Below, piece after piece: positions 1-9,690 of a DNA stretch of 64,000 nucleotides. This DNA comes from CAVQMC01 sp963713505 (GTDB lineage Bacteria; Bacteroidota; Ignavibacteria; Ignavibacteriales; Ignavibacteriaceae), in the NCBI GenBank assembly GCA_963713505.1, contig CAVQMC010000025.1:62001-126000 (forward strand). The letters run 5' to 3'. Each line of letters begins with the position of its first letter. Position 1 is the stretch's first letter. Made by a program: the position numbers and the translations under genes. Below the pieces are notes generated by a model, which was not told the origin of the DNA, ran no database searches, and saw nothing but the letters and a program-made list of their open reading frames with translations.

Positions 1-1
1 T

Positions 2-403
2 AATTGCAGTGAAATAAAAGAGCTAACTACCTGGAAACAAGAAGTCATTTCTCATTGGTCTTCAATTAAAGTAGTTGAAATTGAAACAAACGGTAATTCA
101 AAAACTATTTATGTCGGTGAAAATTTACCAATTAAAGCTATAGTTGATCTTGGTGATTTAACTCCAAAAGATGTTGAAGTACAAATTTATTACGGTCCAT
201 TCGAAAAGCAGGATGATCCGGAGCAATTTAATTATGTAGTAATGAATGCGGATCCAAAGAAAAATAAAAATGGCTTTTACCGTTATTCAGGAGAAATATT
301 GTGTAAAAGAAGCGGACAGCAATGCTACACAATAAGAATTCTTCCCAAGAATAATCTTCTCATACATCCATTTGAAATGGGCGTTGTTTACTGGGCAAAA
401 TAA
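2..403 (+). CDS. glgP: Alpha-glucan (glycogen) phosphorylase, C-terminal fragment
   Basis: The reading frame is open from base 2 to the TAA at 401-403 and encodes about 133 residues; the 5' part lies outside the window. The C-terminal sequence (RILPKNNLLIHPFEMGVVYW) matches the end of the DUF3417-type alpha-glucan phosphorylases, which release glucose 1-phosphate from glycogen or maltodextrin in the cytoplasm. The preceding beta-rich segment fits the C-terminal extra domain of that subfamily. A hairpin follows directly after the stop. The family call rests only on the C-terminal motif. Confidence 0.75.
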   Translation, partial: NCSEIKELTTWKQEVISHWSSIKVVEIETNGNSKTIYVGENLPIKAIVDLGDLTPKDVEVQIYYGPFEKQDDPEQFNYVVMNADPKKNKNGFYRYSGEILCKRSGQQCYTIRILPKNNLLIHPFEMGVVYWAK

Positions 404-414
404 AAAAGGTTTTG

Positions 415-443
415 AAAAAGGCTGGTAATCCAATCAGCCTTTT
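415..443. terminator. Bidirectional intrinsic terminator
   Basis: A perfect inverted repeat (AAAAGGCTG, 10-base loop, CAGCCTTTT) ends in a T-rich stretch on the + strand and starts with an A-run, so it can terminate both the glgP gene (+) and the convergent AAA-ATPase gene (-). Confidence 0.8.
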
Positions 444-449
444 ATTTAA

Positions 450-1959
450 TTAAAAAAAGTCTGGGTTTTCATTATTATTTTCTTCTTCATCTTCATTTGA
501 CATTGTAAACATTGAGCTTAACATATCCTTGAATTGCAGGCCATTTTCTAATTTAAATTTACTTAAAAGTGAATATTCTGCTAACCCGTTCAATACAAAT
601 TCCATCATTAAAAGCTGATTGTTTTTATTTTCCTTAGGAAAATATTTTTTGACTACATCTTGTAATCCAGGTACTTTACACAAAGTGTTTTCGTATTCCG
701 CATTTGAAATTGTTGTAAATAAGTCAACTATATTACCTTTATTAAACCAATTTATAATTTTTTGATAAGGACTGCTTTCCTGATTCTTTTTTAGTTTCTC
801 TGGAGTAGGAAAGTATTTTTCAAATAAATTTCTTATTGCTTTACTAATTAAAATATGGGCAACTTTAGATGGTCCTTCCTGTTCGCCTTCATAAACAAGT
901 TCTATTTTGCCCGTAATTGAAGGAATAATCCCGTATAAGTCTGAAATTCTTAAATAAGTTTTCTGTTCATTGTTGATAATTAATCTTCTTTCTGCTGTAC
1001 TAATTAAATTTTCGTATGCAGAAATAGTTAGTCTTGCAGAAACTCCGCTTTTAGGATCGATATATTCACTTTGTCTTGCTTCAAATGCAATCTGTTCAAC
1101 CAAATCTTTCAATAAGATCTGAACTTACAATTTTAGTTTTTTGTTCAGCCGTAAATTTAGATTCTTGTTCGGTAATTTGTCTTGATAATTGAATTGTTTT
1201 AGGATAATGTGTTAATATTTGGCTGTCAATCCTATCCTTTAAAGGGGTAACAATTGAACCTCTGTTTGTGTAATCTTCGGGATTTGCTGTAAATACAAAT
1301 TGAATATCCAAAGGAAGTCTTATTTTAAATCCTCTTATTTGAATATCTCTTTCCTGCAAAATATTAAAAAGTGCAACCTGAATTCTTGCCTGTAAGTCAG
1401 GAAGTTCATTTATAACAAAAATTCCTCTATGCGAACGCGGAATTAATCCGAAATGAATAACACGTTCATCCGAATAGGGCAATTTTAAGGATGCGGCTTT
1501 GATCGGGTCAACATCTCCAATGAGATCTGCAACTGAAACATCTGGAGTAGCCAATTTTTCAGTATATCTTTCAGATCTATTCATCCATTCAATTTTAGTA
1601 TCGTCACTATCATTTGCTAAAATTTCTTTTGCTTGTCTTGTTAAAGGATGGAACGGGTCTTCATTTAAATCTGTTCCGGCAATAACTGGAATGTCTTCAT
1701 CCAAAAGACTAATTAATAATCTGGCTATTTTAGTTTTTGCTTGTCCGCGTAATCCTAATAAAATAATATTATGTCTTGATAAAATTGCTGTTTGAATATC
1801 CGGAATTACGGTATCTTCGTAACCTAAAATTCCTTCGAAAGGATTTTTATTTCCTTTGAGATGTTCAATTAAATTATCCCGCATTTCCATTTTTATGGAT
1901 CTGGTTTGATATCCCGACTTTTTAAGTTCACCGAAAGTCTTTATAGATTTGTAATCCAT
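450..1959 (-). CDS. MoxR/magnesium-chelatase-type AAA ATPase (frameshifted)
   Basis: Two overlapping frames (1959-1096 and 1112-450) read as one protein of about 500 residues. The first holds the Walker A motif GLRGQAKT (residues 69-76) and the arginine-finger region of ChlI/MoxR-like ATPases. The second continues with the C-terminal helical lid (VEQIAFEARQSEYID, GVSARL). The break is near 1100-1112, where one base appears to be extra or missing; the downstream frame has no start codon better than TTG. These ATPases remodel or insert cofactors into partner proteins together with VWA proteins. The next gene upstream (1985-3082) is such a VWA protein, 25 bp away on the same strand. The substrate is unknown. 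Confidence 0.8.
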
Positions 1960-1984
1960 TAAAGTTTATACTCCTATTAAAATC

Positions 1985-3082
1985 TTATTTAACTCTTTTT
2001 CTTCTATTTCTTATATAATCTTCAAAAATAAAATCACCTAAACCCCTTAAACTACTGTAAAATGCTCTGCCGTTATTTGTTTTTGTAAATTCTCTTACAA
2101 AATGCTGTAAGTACGGATCGCGGGCAATCATAAAAGTAGTTATTGTAATTCCAAGTTTTCTGCACTTTGCCGCTTGATCTAAAGTCTTGTTTACAATTTT
2201 TCTATCCAGACCAAAACTATTTTTATAGTATTTAATGCCTTCTTTTAAGCAGGTCGGTTTACCGTCAGTAATCATAAAAATTTGTTTATTGCTTGTTTTT
2301 CTTCTTCTCAAAATATCAATCGCAAGCTGCAAACCGGCTACTGTATTAGTATGATAAGGTCCTACTTGCAAATAGGGAAGATCTTTTATTTCGATCGGCC
2401 AGGCGTCATTACCAAAAACCAAAATGTCTAAAGTATCTTTTGGATATTTAGTTGTAATTAATTCAGAAAGTGCCATAGCAACTTTTTTTGCAGGAGTGAT
2501 TCTATCTTCTCCATAGAGAATCATAGAGTGAGAAATATCTATCATTAAAACAGTTGAAGTTATCGCTTTAAAATCTCTTTCTTCAACTTCAAGATCATCT
2601 TCAGTAAGTTTAAAGTCATCTATACCGTGATTTATTTGAGCATTTTTTATAGAATCGGTCATATCAATTTGATCAAGTGAATCTCCAAAATAAAATTCTC
2701 TTCTGTCAGAAGTTATTTCATCTCCGGTACCGGAAAATCTTGTAAAATGATTTCCTCTTGATGATTTTTTTAATCTTCCGAATATCTCTTCTAAAGATTG
2801 TTTTCTTATTGATTGTTCACTTTTAGCAGTGATAACTAATTTGCCGTTTAAGTCATTTTCTTCGATATAGTTTTTATCTTTTAGATCTTGGATGAAATCT
2901 CCCATTCCGTAATTGTCATCGGTTAATCCGTATTCTCTATCTAATTGATTAAGCCAATTCAATGCTTCAGAAACATCTCCGGAAGTAATAGTTAACAACT
3001 GCAAGAAAAGTTTTAGCAATTCTTCAAAACCTGAGTTTTGACCACCTCCAGGTAAATATTGAGTAAATCTATTTCCTAACAT
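1985..3082 (-). CDS. VWA (von Willebrand factor A) domain protein, MoxR partner
   Basis: A 365-residue cytoplasmic-looking protein with no signal peptide. The N-terminal half (about 1-170) is helical and charged. The C-terminal half is a VWA domain with a complete MIDAS start, DISHS at residues 182-186, and a later MITDGKPT segment supplying the metal-site Asp. VWA proteins of this kind pair with MoxR/ChlI ATPases in a chaperone-like complex. The ATPase gene follows by 25 bp, so the two form an operon with the VWA gene first. The role is inferred from this pairing; no target gene is visible nearby. Confidence 0.8.
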   Translation of the reverse strand: MLGNRFTQYLPGGGQNSGFEELLKLFLQLLTITSGDVSEALNWLNQLDREYGLTDDNYGMGDFIQDLKDKNYIEENDLNGKLVITAKSEQSIRKQSLEEIFGRLKKSSRGNHFTRFSGTGDEITSDRREFYFGDSLDQIDMTDSIKNAQINHGIDDFKLTEDDLEVEERDFKAITSTVLMIDISHSMILYGEDRITPAKKVAMALSELITTKYPKDTLDILVFGNDAWPIEIKDLPYLQVGPYHTNTVAGLQLAIDILRRRKTSNKQIFMITDGKPTCLKEGIKYYKNSFGLDRKIVNKTLDQAAKCRKLGITITTFMIARDPYLQHFVREFTKTNNGRAFYSSLRGLGDFIFEDYIRNRRKRVK

Positions 3083-3391
3083 TTTAAAATATTTCTTAGT
3101 TTTTAAAAATTTATTGCTCTTGTGAAGAATTTGTAAGGAAAAATAAAATTGAAATGCTGTCTACACTGCAACACTATTACAAGATAAAAATTTATTTGAG
3201 AATAAAAAATGATTTAATTTTGATCTAATATAATAATTGATTTGTCAATTTACAGGTGACTTAAAACAAAAATAAAAAGGCGGTGATTTTAGGTTTTTAA
3301 TATTAAAAATTTGTGGAAAATTTAGTTGCTTTAATAATTTAAAATGAAAAAGCCGCATCAATGAATTAAAGTAATGCGGCTTTATTAAATT
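3083..3391. other. Intergenic region between VWA gene and clpP
   Basis: About 309 bp without a gene. It is strongly A+T-rich. The left part must carry the promoter of the VWA-ATPase operon on the minus strand; the right end carries the clpP terminator hairpin at 3347-3383. I see no further conserved structure or ORF with a ribosome site. Confidence 0.6.
3347..3383 (-). terminator. Intrinsic terminator of the tig-clpP operon
   Basis: Stem AAAGCCGCAT/ATGCGGCTTT with a 15-base loop, followed on the minus strand by a T-run. It lies 9 bp beyond the clpP stop codon. Confidence 0.85.
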
Positions 3392-4018
3392 TTATTTATT
3401 GTTTAACGGAATTCTAGTCTGAAGAATATTATCAATTAATTTATACTCTTTGGCTTCTTCCGAAGTAAGAAAATGATCACGGTCGCAGTCTTTAGTAATT
3501 TGTTCAATTGATTTTCCGGTATGATCTGCTAAAATTTTGTAAAGCGTATCTCTTGTTTTCAGCATTTCTTTGGCGTGAATTTCAATATCGGAAGTTTGTC
3601 CCTGCAATCCGCCAACCCATGGTTGATGAATCATAATTTTAGAATGGGGAAGTGCTGCTCTTTTTCCATCAGAACCGCCAGCTAGTAGAATTGCAGCCAT
3701 GCTTGCTGCCATTCCGACACAAATTGTTGAAATATCGGGTTTAATAAATTTCATTGTATCGTAAATTGCTAAACCAGCCGTAACACTTCCGCCGGGGGAA
3801 TTAATATACAAATTAATATCTTTTTCCGAATCTTCTGCTTCTAGAAAGATTAATTGTGCAATTGTTAAACTTGCAACATGATCATCGATCGGCATACCAA
3901 GGAATATGATTCTTTCTCTTAAGAGCCTGGAATAAATATCCATTCCACGCTCACCCCTGCCTGTTTGTTCAATTACATATGGAACTAACTGATTATATAT
4001 TTCCGGGTGGTTTTTCAT
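3392..4018 (-). CDS. clpP: ATP-dependent Clp protease proteolytic subunit
   Basis: A 208-residue serine peptidase that forms the barrel of the ClpXP/ClpAP proteases. Seen: GMAAS with nucleophile Ser106, MIHQP with His131, the DCDRDHF segment with the third triad residue (Asp177 by family alignment), and the INSPGGSVT oxyanion loop. Length is normal for the family. Its ATG overlaps the trigger-factor stop by 4 bp (ATGA), giving the classic tig-clpP operon. clpX does not follow: a terminator hairpin closes the operon directly after clpP. Confidence 0.97.
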   Translation of the reverse strand: MKNHPEIYNQLVPYVIEQTGRGERGMDIYSRLLRERIIFLGMPIDDHVASLTIAQLIFLEAEDSEKDINLYINSPGGSVTAGLAIYDTMKFIKPDISTICVGMAASMAAILLAGGSDGKRAALPHSKIMIHQPWVGGLQGQTSDIEIHAKEMLKTRDTLYKILADHTGKSIEQITKDCDRDHFLTSEEAKEYKLIDNILQTRIPLNNK

Positions 4019-5322
4019 TTGGTTTCCTCTACATTTTTCTTTTCTAATTTTTCAGGATCAACTTTATTAATGTTATTTTTTTCTTTTAAGAATTCAAATA
4101 ACTTTTCATCAATAAGTTTTTCCGAATAATTTGAAGATTTATAATAATTTAAAAGCTTCTCTTCCGGAAGTCCTGTTTTTTCAGCATCTTTTTTTACAAT
4201 TTCTTTAAGGTCGTCATCCGAAATTTTTATTTCTTCTTTTTTCTCAATTTGTTGCTTTATTATGTACCACTTAACTTCAAATTCTGCAACACTTTTTAGC
4301 CTTTTTTTAGCTTCTTCTTTATCAAATTTTCTATACCCTTGTCTTTTAGATTCATCTTCTTCTCTTTTTACAAGGTCTTCCAATAAATTATTTACCAAAG
4401 TATTTGGCGGATTAAAATCATTTTTTTCGATGATAGATGACATGATTTTACTTTTTGTAATATCATCTATTCTTTGATCGTAATAATTTTGAATATCTTT
4501 AGTGATTTCTTCTCTTAATGATTTTTCATCCGAGACTTTATCTTTGGTAACTTTTTTTATGAATTCTTCATTTAACTCAGGAAGTACAATCTTTTTAATC
4601 TTTTTTATTTCCAGAGAATAATTAAATGTTTCCTTTTCGGTTTCTCCTTCTTTACCCTGAGTTTCATCTTTAAATGAAAATTCAAATTTATCACCGATTT
4701 TCTTTCCTTTTGCTTTTTCAACGATTTCTTTGTTCACTCTTTCATCGGAAAGATCAACATCAATATTTTCCTGTTTTACTTGTTCTTTAGGGTCTTTTAC
4801 TTCACCTAAACGTTCAAGGTCTGCAGTAATTATATAATGATTATCATCACCTACTTGTTCTACGTCTTCAGTTGATCTATTAGCTTGAAGTATATGTTCA
4901 ATTTCATGTTCAATTTCTTTATCAGTTACTTTAAAGTCAGGAATTTCTATATCAAAATTCGTGTATTCTTTTACATCAACCTCGGGAAAAATTTCATAGT
5001 TTACTTTGAAGTATAAATCTTCACCTGGATTAAATTTTATATCGGTTAATGTAGGCTGTCCAATTGGTTTAAGATCTTTTTCTTTTGCGACATTCCAAAA
5101 CTGATTATTTGCTACCTTCTCTGATGCTTCAACTTCTAATGTATCTCCGAACATTTTTTTTATCATAGAAACCGGAACTTTTCCTTTCCGGAAACCGGGC
5201 AGTTGGATATTTTTACTTCTTTTCTTTACTTCGTTTTCAATATCGGTTTTAATTTCATCATACTTAAGCGTTACTTCTACTTCTTTTTCAGAGACTGAAA
5301 CGTCGTTAACTTTTACTTCCAA
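4015..5322 (-). CDS. tig: Trigger factor (ribosome-associated chaperone)
   Basis: A 435-residue protein with the N-terminal ribosome-binding signature (FRKGKVP at residues 44-50), followed by a degenerate PPIase-like middle region and a long, charged helical C-terminal domain rich in Lys and Glu. Trigger factor binds nascent chains at the ribosome exit. Co-transcription with clpP (4-bp overlap) supports the call. The middle domain looks weakly conserved relative to FKBP domains, common in this part of the bacterial tree. Confidence 0.93.
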   Translation of the reverse strand: MEVKVNDVSVSEKEVEVTLKYDEIKTDIENEVKKRSKNIQLPGFRKGKVPVSMIKKMFGDTLEVEASEKVANNQFWNVAKEKDLKPIGQPTLTDIKFNPGEDLYFKVNYEIFPEVDVKEYTNFDIEIPDFKVTDKEIEHEIEHILQANRSTEDVEQVGDDNHYIITADLERLGEVKDPKEQVKQENIDVDLSDERVNKEIVEKAKGKKIGDKFEFSFKDETQGKEGETEKETFNYSLEIKKIKKIVLPELNEEFIKKVTKDKVSDEKSLREEITKDIQNYYDQRIDDITKSKIMSSIIEKNDFNPPNTLVNNLLEDLVKREEDESKRQGYRKFDKEEAKKRLKSVAEFEVKWYIIKQQIEKKEEIKISDDDLKEIVKKDAEKTGLPEEKLLNYYKSSNYSEKLIDEKLFEFLKEKNNINKVDPEKLEKKNVEETK

Positions 5323-5360
5323 TTTGACCTCAATTTATCTTGAAATGTGAAAATTACCAG

Positions 5361-5442
5361 TGCGAGAACGGGGACTCGAACCCCGACACCTTGCGGTACT
5401 AGATCCTAAGTCTAGCGCGTCTGCCAATTCCGCCATTCTCGC
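5361..5442 (-). tRNA. tRNA-Leu (anticodon UAG)
   Basis: The minus strand folds into a class II tRNA. The acceptor GCGAGAA pairs with TTCTCGC, the anticodon stem CTAGA/TCTAG carries a loop with TAG, a long variable arm is present, and the T arm reads GGGGTTCGAGTCCCC. Discriminator base is A. CCA is not encoded, so the CCA-adding enzyme at 13064-14465 is required for maturation. Confidence 0.96.
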
Positions 5443-5733
5443 AAGAAATTATTAATTTGTTTAAAAACCGGCTAATTTTTAATATTTTTAAAAAATTAGA
5501 ATTGTAAATATAACCTTAACCTGTAAGTTTAGCAAATAGTTACTAGTTAATCAGATCAATATTATTTATAAATAGATGACTAAATAATGCTATAACTTAT
5601 TATTGCTTTGTTAATTAAATTATTATGCAATTTTGCAGTTAAATGTATAAATTAAGAATTCTTTCAGATTTAATTATTTAAATGTATAATTTTTATTTAA
5701 TAAAATATTTTGTTTCATTGTCTTGGGGGAAAT

Positions 5734-6465
5734 ATGAGCTTTAAATATACATCTGTATCAAGGGTGGGTCTTCAACGAAAGGAAAACGAAGACTGTATTG
5801 GTGTGTATAAAGTTGAAGGCGGATTATTAACCATAGTGTGCGATGGCTTAGGCGGAAAGAATGCTGGAGAAATTGCTTCCCAAATTACCAGGGATTCTAT
5901 TCTTAGTAATTTTAAAACTCTCCCTATTGATGATTATTTAGATAGAATAAAGAAATCCATAATACTTGCTAATAAAGAAGTATTTGATAATTCTGAAAAT
6001 AAAAATGAATATAAAGGAATGGCGACTACCGTTGAAGTTCTTTACATAAAAGAAAATAATGCTTATTGGGGGCATGTTGGCGATTCTAGAATTTATAACT
6101 ATAAAAACGGAAGGCTTAAACAATTAACTAAAGATCATTCACTGGTTCAAAGATTGATAGATGATGGTTACTTAACTTTAAATGAAGCAGAAACTCATCC
6201 AAACAGACATATTATTACTAGAGCTCTAGGTGAAAACGATTCTATAGATATTGATTTGAGCAAAATCAGAATTGATCATAGTTCCGATAACTTATTTTTT
6301 GTTTGTACAGATGGTGTGAGCGGGGAAATAAGAGATTGGGAATTGGAAACTGTTCTTAGCGGTAAAGATATAAATAAAATTGCTAAAAAATTAGAAAATA
6401 TTATTGAAGAAAGAGGGGCAAGAGATAACTTTTCTTTTGTTATAATAACCACTAATCTTAAATGA
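5734..6465 (+). CDS. PP2C-family serine/threonine phosphatase
   Basis: I place the start at the ATG 5734, preceded by GGGGGA, giving 243 residues; an upstream TTG is unlikely. PP2C metal-binding motifs are visible: NED at 18-20, DGLGG at 37-41, GHVGDSRIY and TDGVSGEI near the C-terminus. These enzymes remove phosphate from Ser/Thr residues and reverse the action of Hanks-type kinases. The stop overlaps the start of the kinase gene by 4 bp, so the pair is translationally coupled, like the prpC-prkC pairs of Gram-positive bacteria. Confidence 0.93.
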   Translation: MSFKYTSVSRVGLQRKENEDCIGVYKVEGGLLTIVCDGLGGKNAGEIASQITRDSILSNFKTLPIDDYLDRIKKSIILANKEVFDNSENKNEYKGMATTVEVLYIKENNAYWGHVGDSRIYNYKNGRLKQLTKDHSLVQRLIDDGYLTLNEAETHPNRHIITRALGENDSIDIDLSKIRIDHSSDNLFFVCTDGVSGEIRDWELETVLSGKDINKIAKKLENIIEERGARDNFSFVIITTNLK

Positions 6466-8348
6466 TCGGTCAATATGTAGGTAACTACCAAATAATTTCT
6501 GTTCTCGGCGAGGGGGGAATGGGAACAGTATATAAAGCATTTGACTTAAAACTTCAAAGATTCGTTGCAATCAAAATTTTAAATCCCAAAACTCCAAACC
6601 AATCTTATTATATAAAAAGATTTAGGAATGAAGCCGTAAACCAGGCTAAATTAATTCATCCCAACATTGTTTCAGTTCTTGGTTTCATAGAAGAAAACGG
6701 AATAATCGGAATTGTAATGGAATATATTGAAGGTGAAACACTTGATGATAAAATTCAAAATACAGGTAAAATTAATTTTTATGAATCACTTAGAATTATA
6801 AAACAAGTTCTAAAAGGAATTTCTTTTGCGCATAAAAAAGGGTTTATACACAGAGACTTAAAACCTTCGAATATAATTATTGATAATTCCGGTTTAGTGA
6901 AAGTAATGGATTTCGGAATTGCAAAGTCTATTAATGAAACTAAAAATTTAACAAAATTCGGCTCAAATGTCGGGACAATTCTCTATATGAGTCCGGAACA
7001 AATTAAAGCCAAAGATCTTACAATAAAAAGTGATATTTATTCAATTGGTTTAACTTTATATGAAATGCTTTATGGCGAGCCGGCTTTTAATTTTAATACC
7101 GAATTTGATATAATGGAAGCTCATTTAAAAAAGGAAGTTCCATTTATTCTGCTGGAAGATAAAACAGAAACGGATTTTGTAAATTCTTTGATATCAAAAG
7201 CAACATCTAAAGATTCAGATAATAGATACAATAATTGCGATGATATAATCGATGAAATTGATAACATCTTGCAAAAAAATAAAACGGTTAAAATCAAAAC
7301 AAAAAATAAAAAATCGAAGTTAAAGAATAAATTTATAACCGGAAGTTTAATAATTCTTTTTATTGTTCTCTTTATTTATGTATTATCTGTAATTCAAAAT
7401 TTGTATTCGATAAAGGATGATAAATTAATAAATAATGAAAAGGGAAATGTTTACAGCGGTAATCCTTCCTATAGAATACCGACAAGTTTTTCAAAAATAT
7501 CAATTAACGAAAGCTCGAATATTAATTCAATTTATTTCAAAAATGATAGTACCGGCTATCTATGCGGCGATAACGGCCTATTAATGAAATCAACTAATTC
7601 CGGCATGAATTGGGAAAAAGTAAAGAATCATTCTGTAAAAAAATTAAATGATATCTTATTTGTAAATGAATCGAAAGGATTTATTGTAGGAAATAACGGA
7701 ACAATTTTATTTACAGATAACGCTGGAGAAAGTTGGGAAATTAAGAAATTTAAAATTTCAAAATTCTTTTGCTAAAATTTATTTTATTAAGAACTCAGAT
7801 ACTGGTTTTATAATTGGATGCAGATGGGATAATCCTAAAAACAACAGACCTTGGAAATACTTGGAGAGAAATAAATACCTTTGAAAAAAATTATCTTTTT
7901 GACATTTCATTTATAAACATTAATAATGGATTTGTAGTCGGGTTGAACGGATTTAATGTTAAAAACTACAGACAAAGGAACTACCTGGAATAAAGAAGAA
8001 AAAATAAGTGATAGTTACTTAAGCGGAATTTCTTTTTCAGATAATGGAATAGGTATAATTGTAGGAAGCGGTGAAATATACAGAAGCCGCAGTAATGGAG
8101 AGGATTGGATCAAAGAAAATATTAACAGTATTAATGGAATTAAAAATATTTTATTTGTAAATAAAAGTTATTTTTTTATTTGCGGTCAGAAAGGAAAAGT
8201 ACTGGTTTCGAATGATTCCGGAAAAAGTTGGAAAGAAATTCAAACTGGGGTTTTTAATACTTTAAATGATATTAATTTGTTAAATAACAAATTATTTACA
8301 GTCGGCGATAATGGTACAATCTTATTCGGCAGACTCACTTTAAATTGA
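6462..8348 (+). CDS. Membrane Ser/Thr protein kinase with YCF48-type repeat sensor domain (frameshifted)
   Basis: The kinase domain occupies residues 1 to about 270: glycine loop GEGGMG (16-21), Lys38, HRDLKPSN (130-137), DFG (150-152) and the activation segment GTILYMSPEQ. A basic linker and one transmembrane segment (about 290-312) follow. The extracytoplasmic part has repeated Asp-box/YCF48-like units (for example KSTNSGMNW, TTDLGNTW, TTDKGTTW, SNDSGKSW). The repeats cross three frame breaks: an A4 run at 7760-7763, near 7821-7823, and near 7951-7956. After correction the protein has about 628 residues. Bacterial kinases of this type usually carry PASTA domains; a propeller-like sensor is less usual. 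Confidence 0.85.
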
Positions 8349-8422
8349 TTTTCCCTTCCTTAATATTTAATTTATCAAATGATGATTTTAGAATTTTCGT
8401 TTACTAATCTAGAGAAGTTCTA

Positions 8423-9689
8423 TTGGATAAATTTGTAATTCAAGGCGGCAAAAAACTAAGTGGGGAAATATCAATCAGCGGAGCTAAAAATGCTTCTTTG
8501 GCTTTAATGCCGGCTTCAATTTTAGCTGAAGGAAATTCTATTTTGTTAAATACTCCGGAATTAAATGATGTTTTTACAATGATTAAATTGTTGAATCATC
8601 TCGGCGATTGAAGCAAGTTTTAGAGATCATAAACTTATATTAAATACTGAAAAAATTAATAATCAGGATGCACCCTATGAACACGTAAAAAAAATGCGTG
8701 CTTCCGTTTATGTTTTAGGTCCTTTATTATCAAAATTCGGAAGAGCAAAAGTTTCTTTACCCGGAGGATGTGCTTGGGGTCCACGGCCAATAAATCTTCA
8801 TCTGGAAGCTATGAAAAAGATGGGAGCGGAAATTGAACTTGTAGAAGGATATATTATTGCAAAAACTCAAAAACTAAAGGGTGCAAAAATTAGTTTTGAT
8901 GTTTCCTCAGTCGGAGCAACAGGTAACGCTTTAATGGCTGCAGTTCTGGCTAAAGGAACTACTTTAATTGAAAATGCCGCAAGAGAACCTGAGATAACAA
9001 ATCTCATTAGATACTTAACAAAAATGGGAGCTAAAATTGACGGAATAGGTTCATCTACCCTTACAATTGAAGGAGTTGATGAATTAAAGCCCGTTGAAAT
9101 AGAAACAATTCCAGATAGGATTGAAGCCGGTACCATTCTAATTGCAGCTGCTATTACTAAAGGTAATATTCGGCTTTCTAATATTTCAAATGAATACTTA
9201 GAATCTGTTCTGCTTAAACTTGAAGATTCAGGCTGTAAAACTTCTTATACAAATAATACAATAGAGCTAAATGCTGAAAATAATACGTTTGTTCCGGCAG
9301 ATATTTCCACTTCTGTTTTCCCGGGATTTCCAACTGATATGCAGGCACAGTGGACCGCATACATGGGATTAGCGAATGGAGTTTCAACAGTCACTGATAA
9401 TATATATCTCGATAGATTTAAACATGTTCCTGAATTAGTTAGATTGGGGGCTAATATTTCTGTTAAAGAGAACAGTGCAATTATTAAAGGTGTTAAAAAG
9501 TATAAAGGTGCAAAGGTAATGTCAACAGATTTACGTGCAAGCGCTTGTTTGGTTTTAGCAGGGTTAGCTGCCGAAGGGACAACTGAAGTTTTAAGAGTTT
9601 ATCATCTGGATAGGGGATACCAGAGAATTGAAGAAAAATTAAGTGCACTTGGGGCATCAATTGAAAGAGTAGCCGGAGCTGAATTTTAA
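8423..9689 (+). CDS. murA: UDP-N-acetylglucosamine 1-carboxyvinyltransferase (frameshifted)
   Basis: First committed step of peptidoglycan synthesis: transfer of enolpyruvate from PEP to UDP-GlcNAc. The N-terminal SGAKNASLALMPASILAEG and the catalytic loop PGGCAWGPRP (active-site Cys) are diagnostic. Frame one (TTG start 8423) ends after LLNHLGD; the other frame resumes at once with IEASFRDHKL and NNQDAPYEHVKKMRAS, so one base is missing near 8603-8607. The joined length of about 422 residues is exactly that of MurA. An essential gene of normal length argues that the break is a sequence error. Confidence 0.93.
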
Positions 9690-9690
9690 T

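Noticed and set aside
5710..5733. Earlier TTG start for the PP2C gene
   Set aside because: The GGGGGA ribosome site is placed correctly only for the ATG at 5734, and the extra residues are not part of the PP2C fold.
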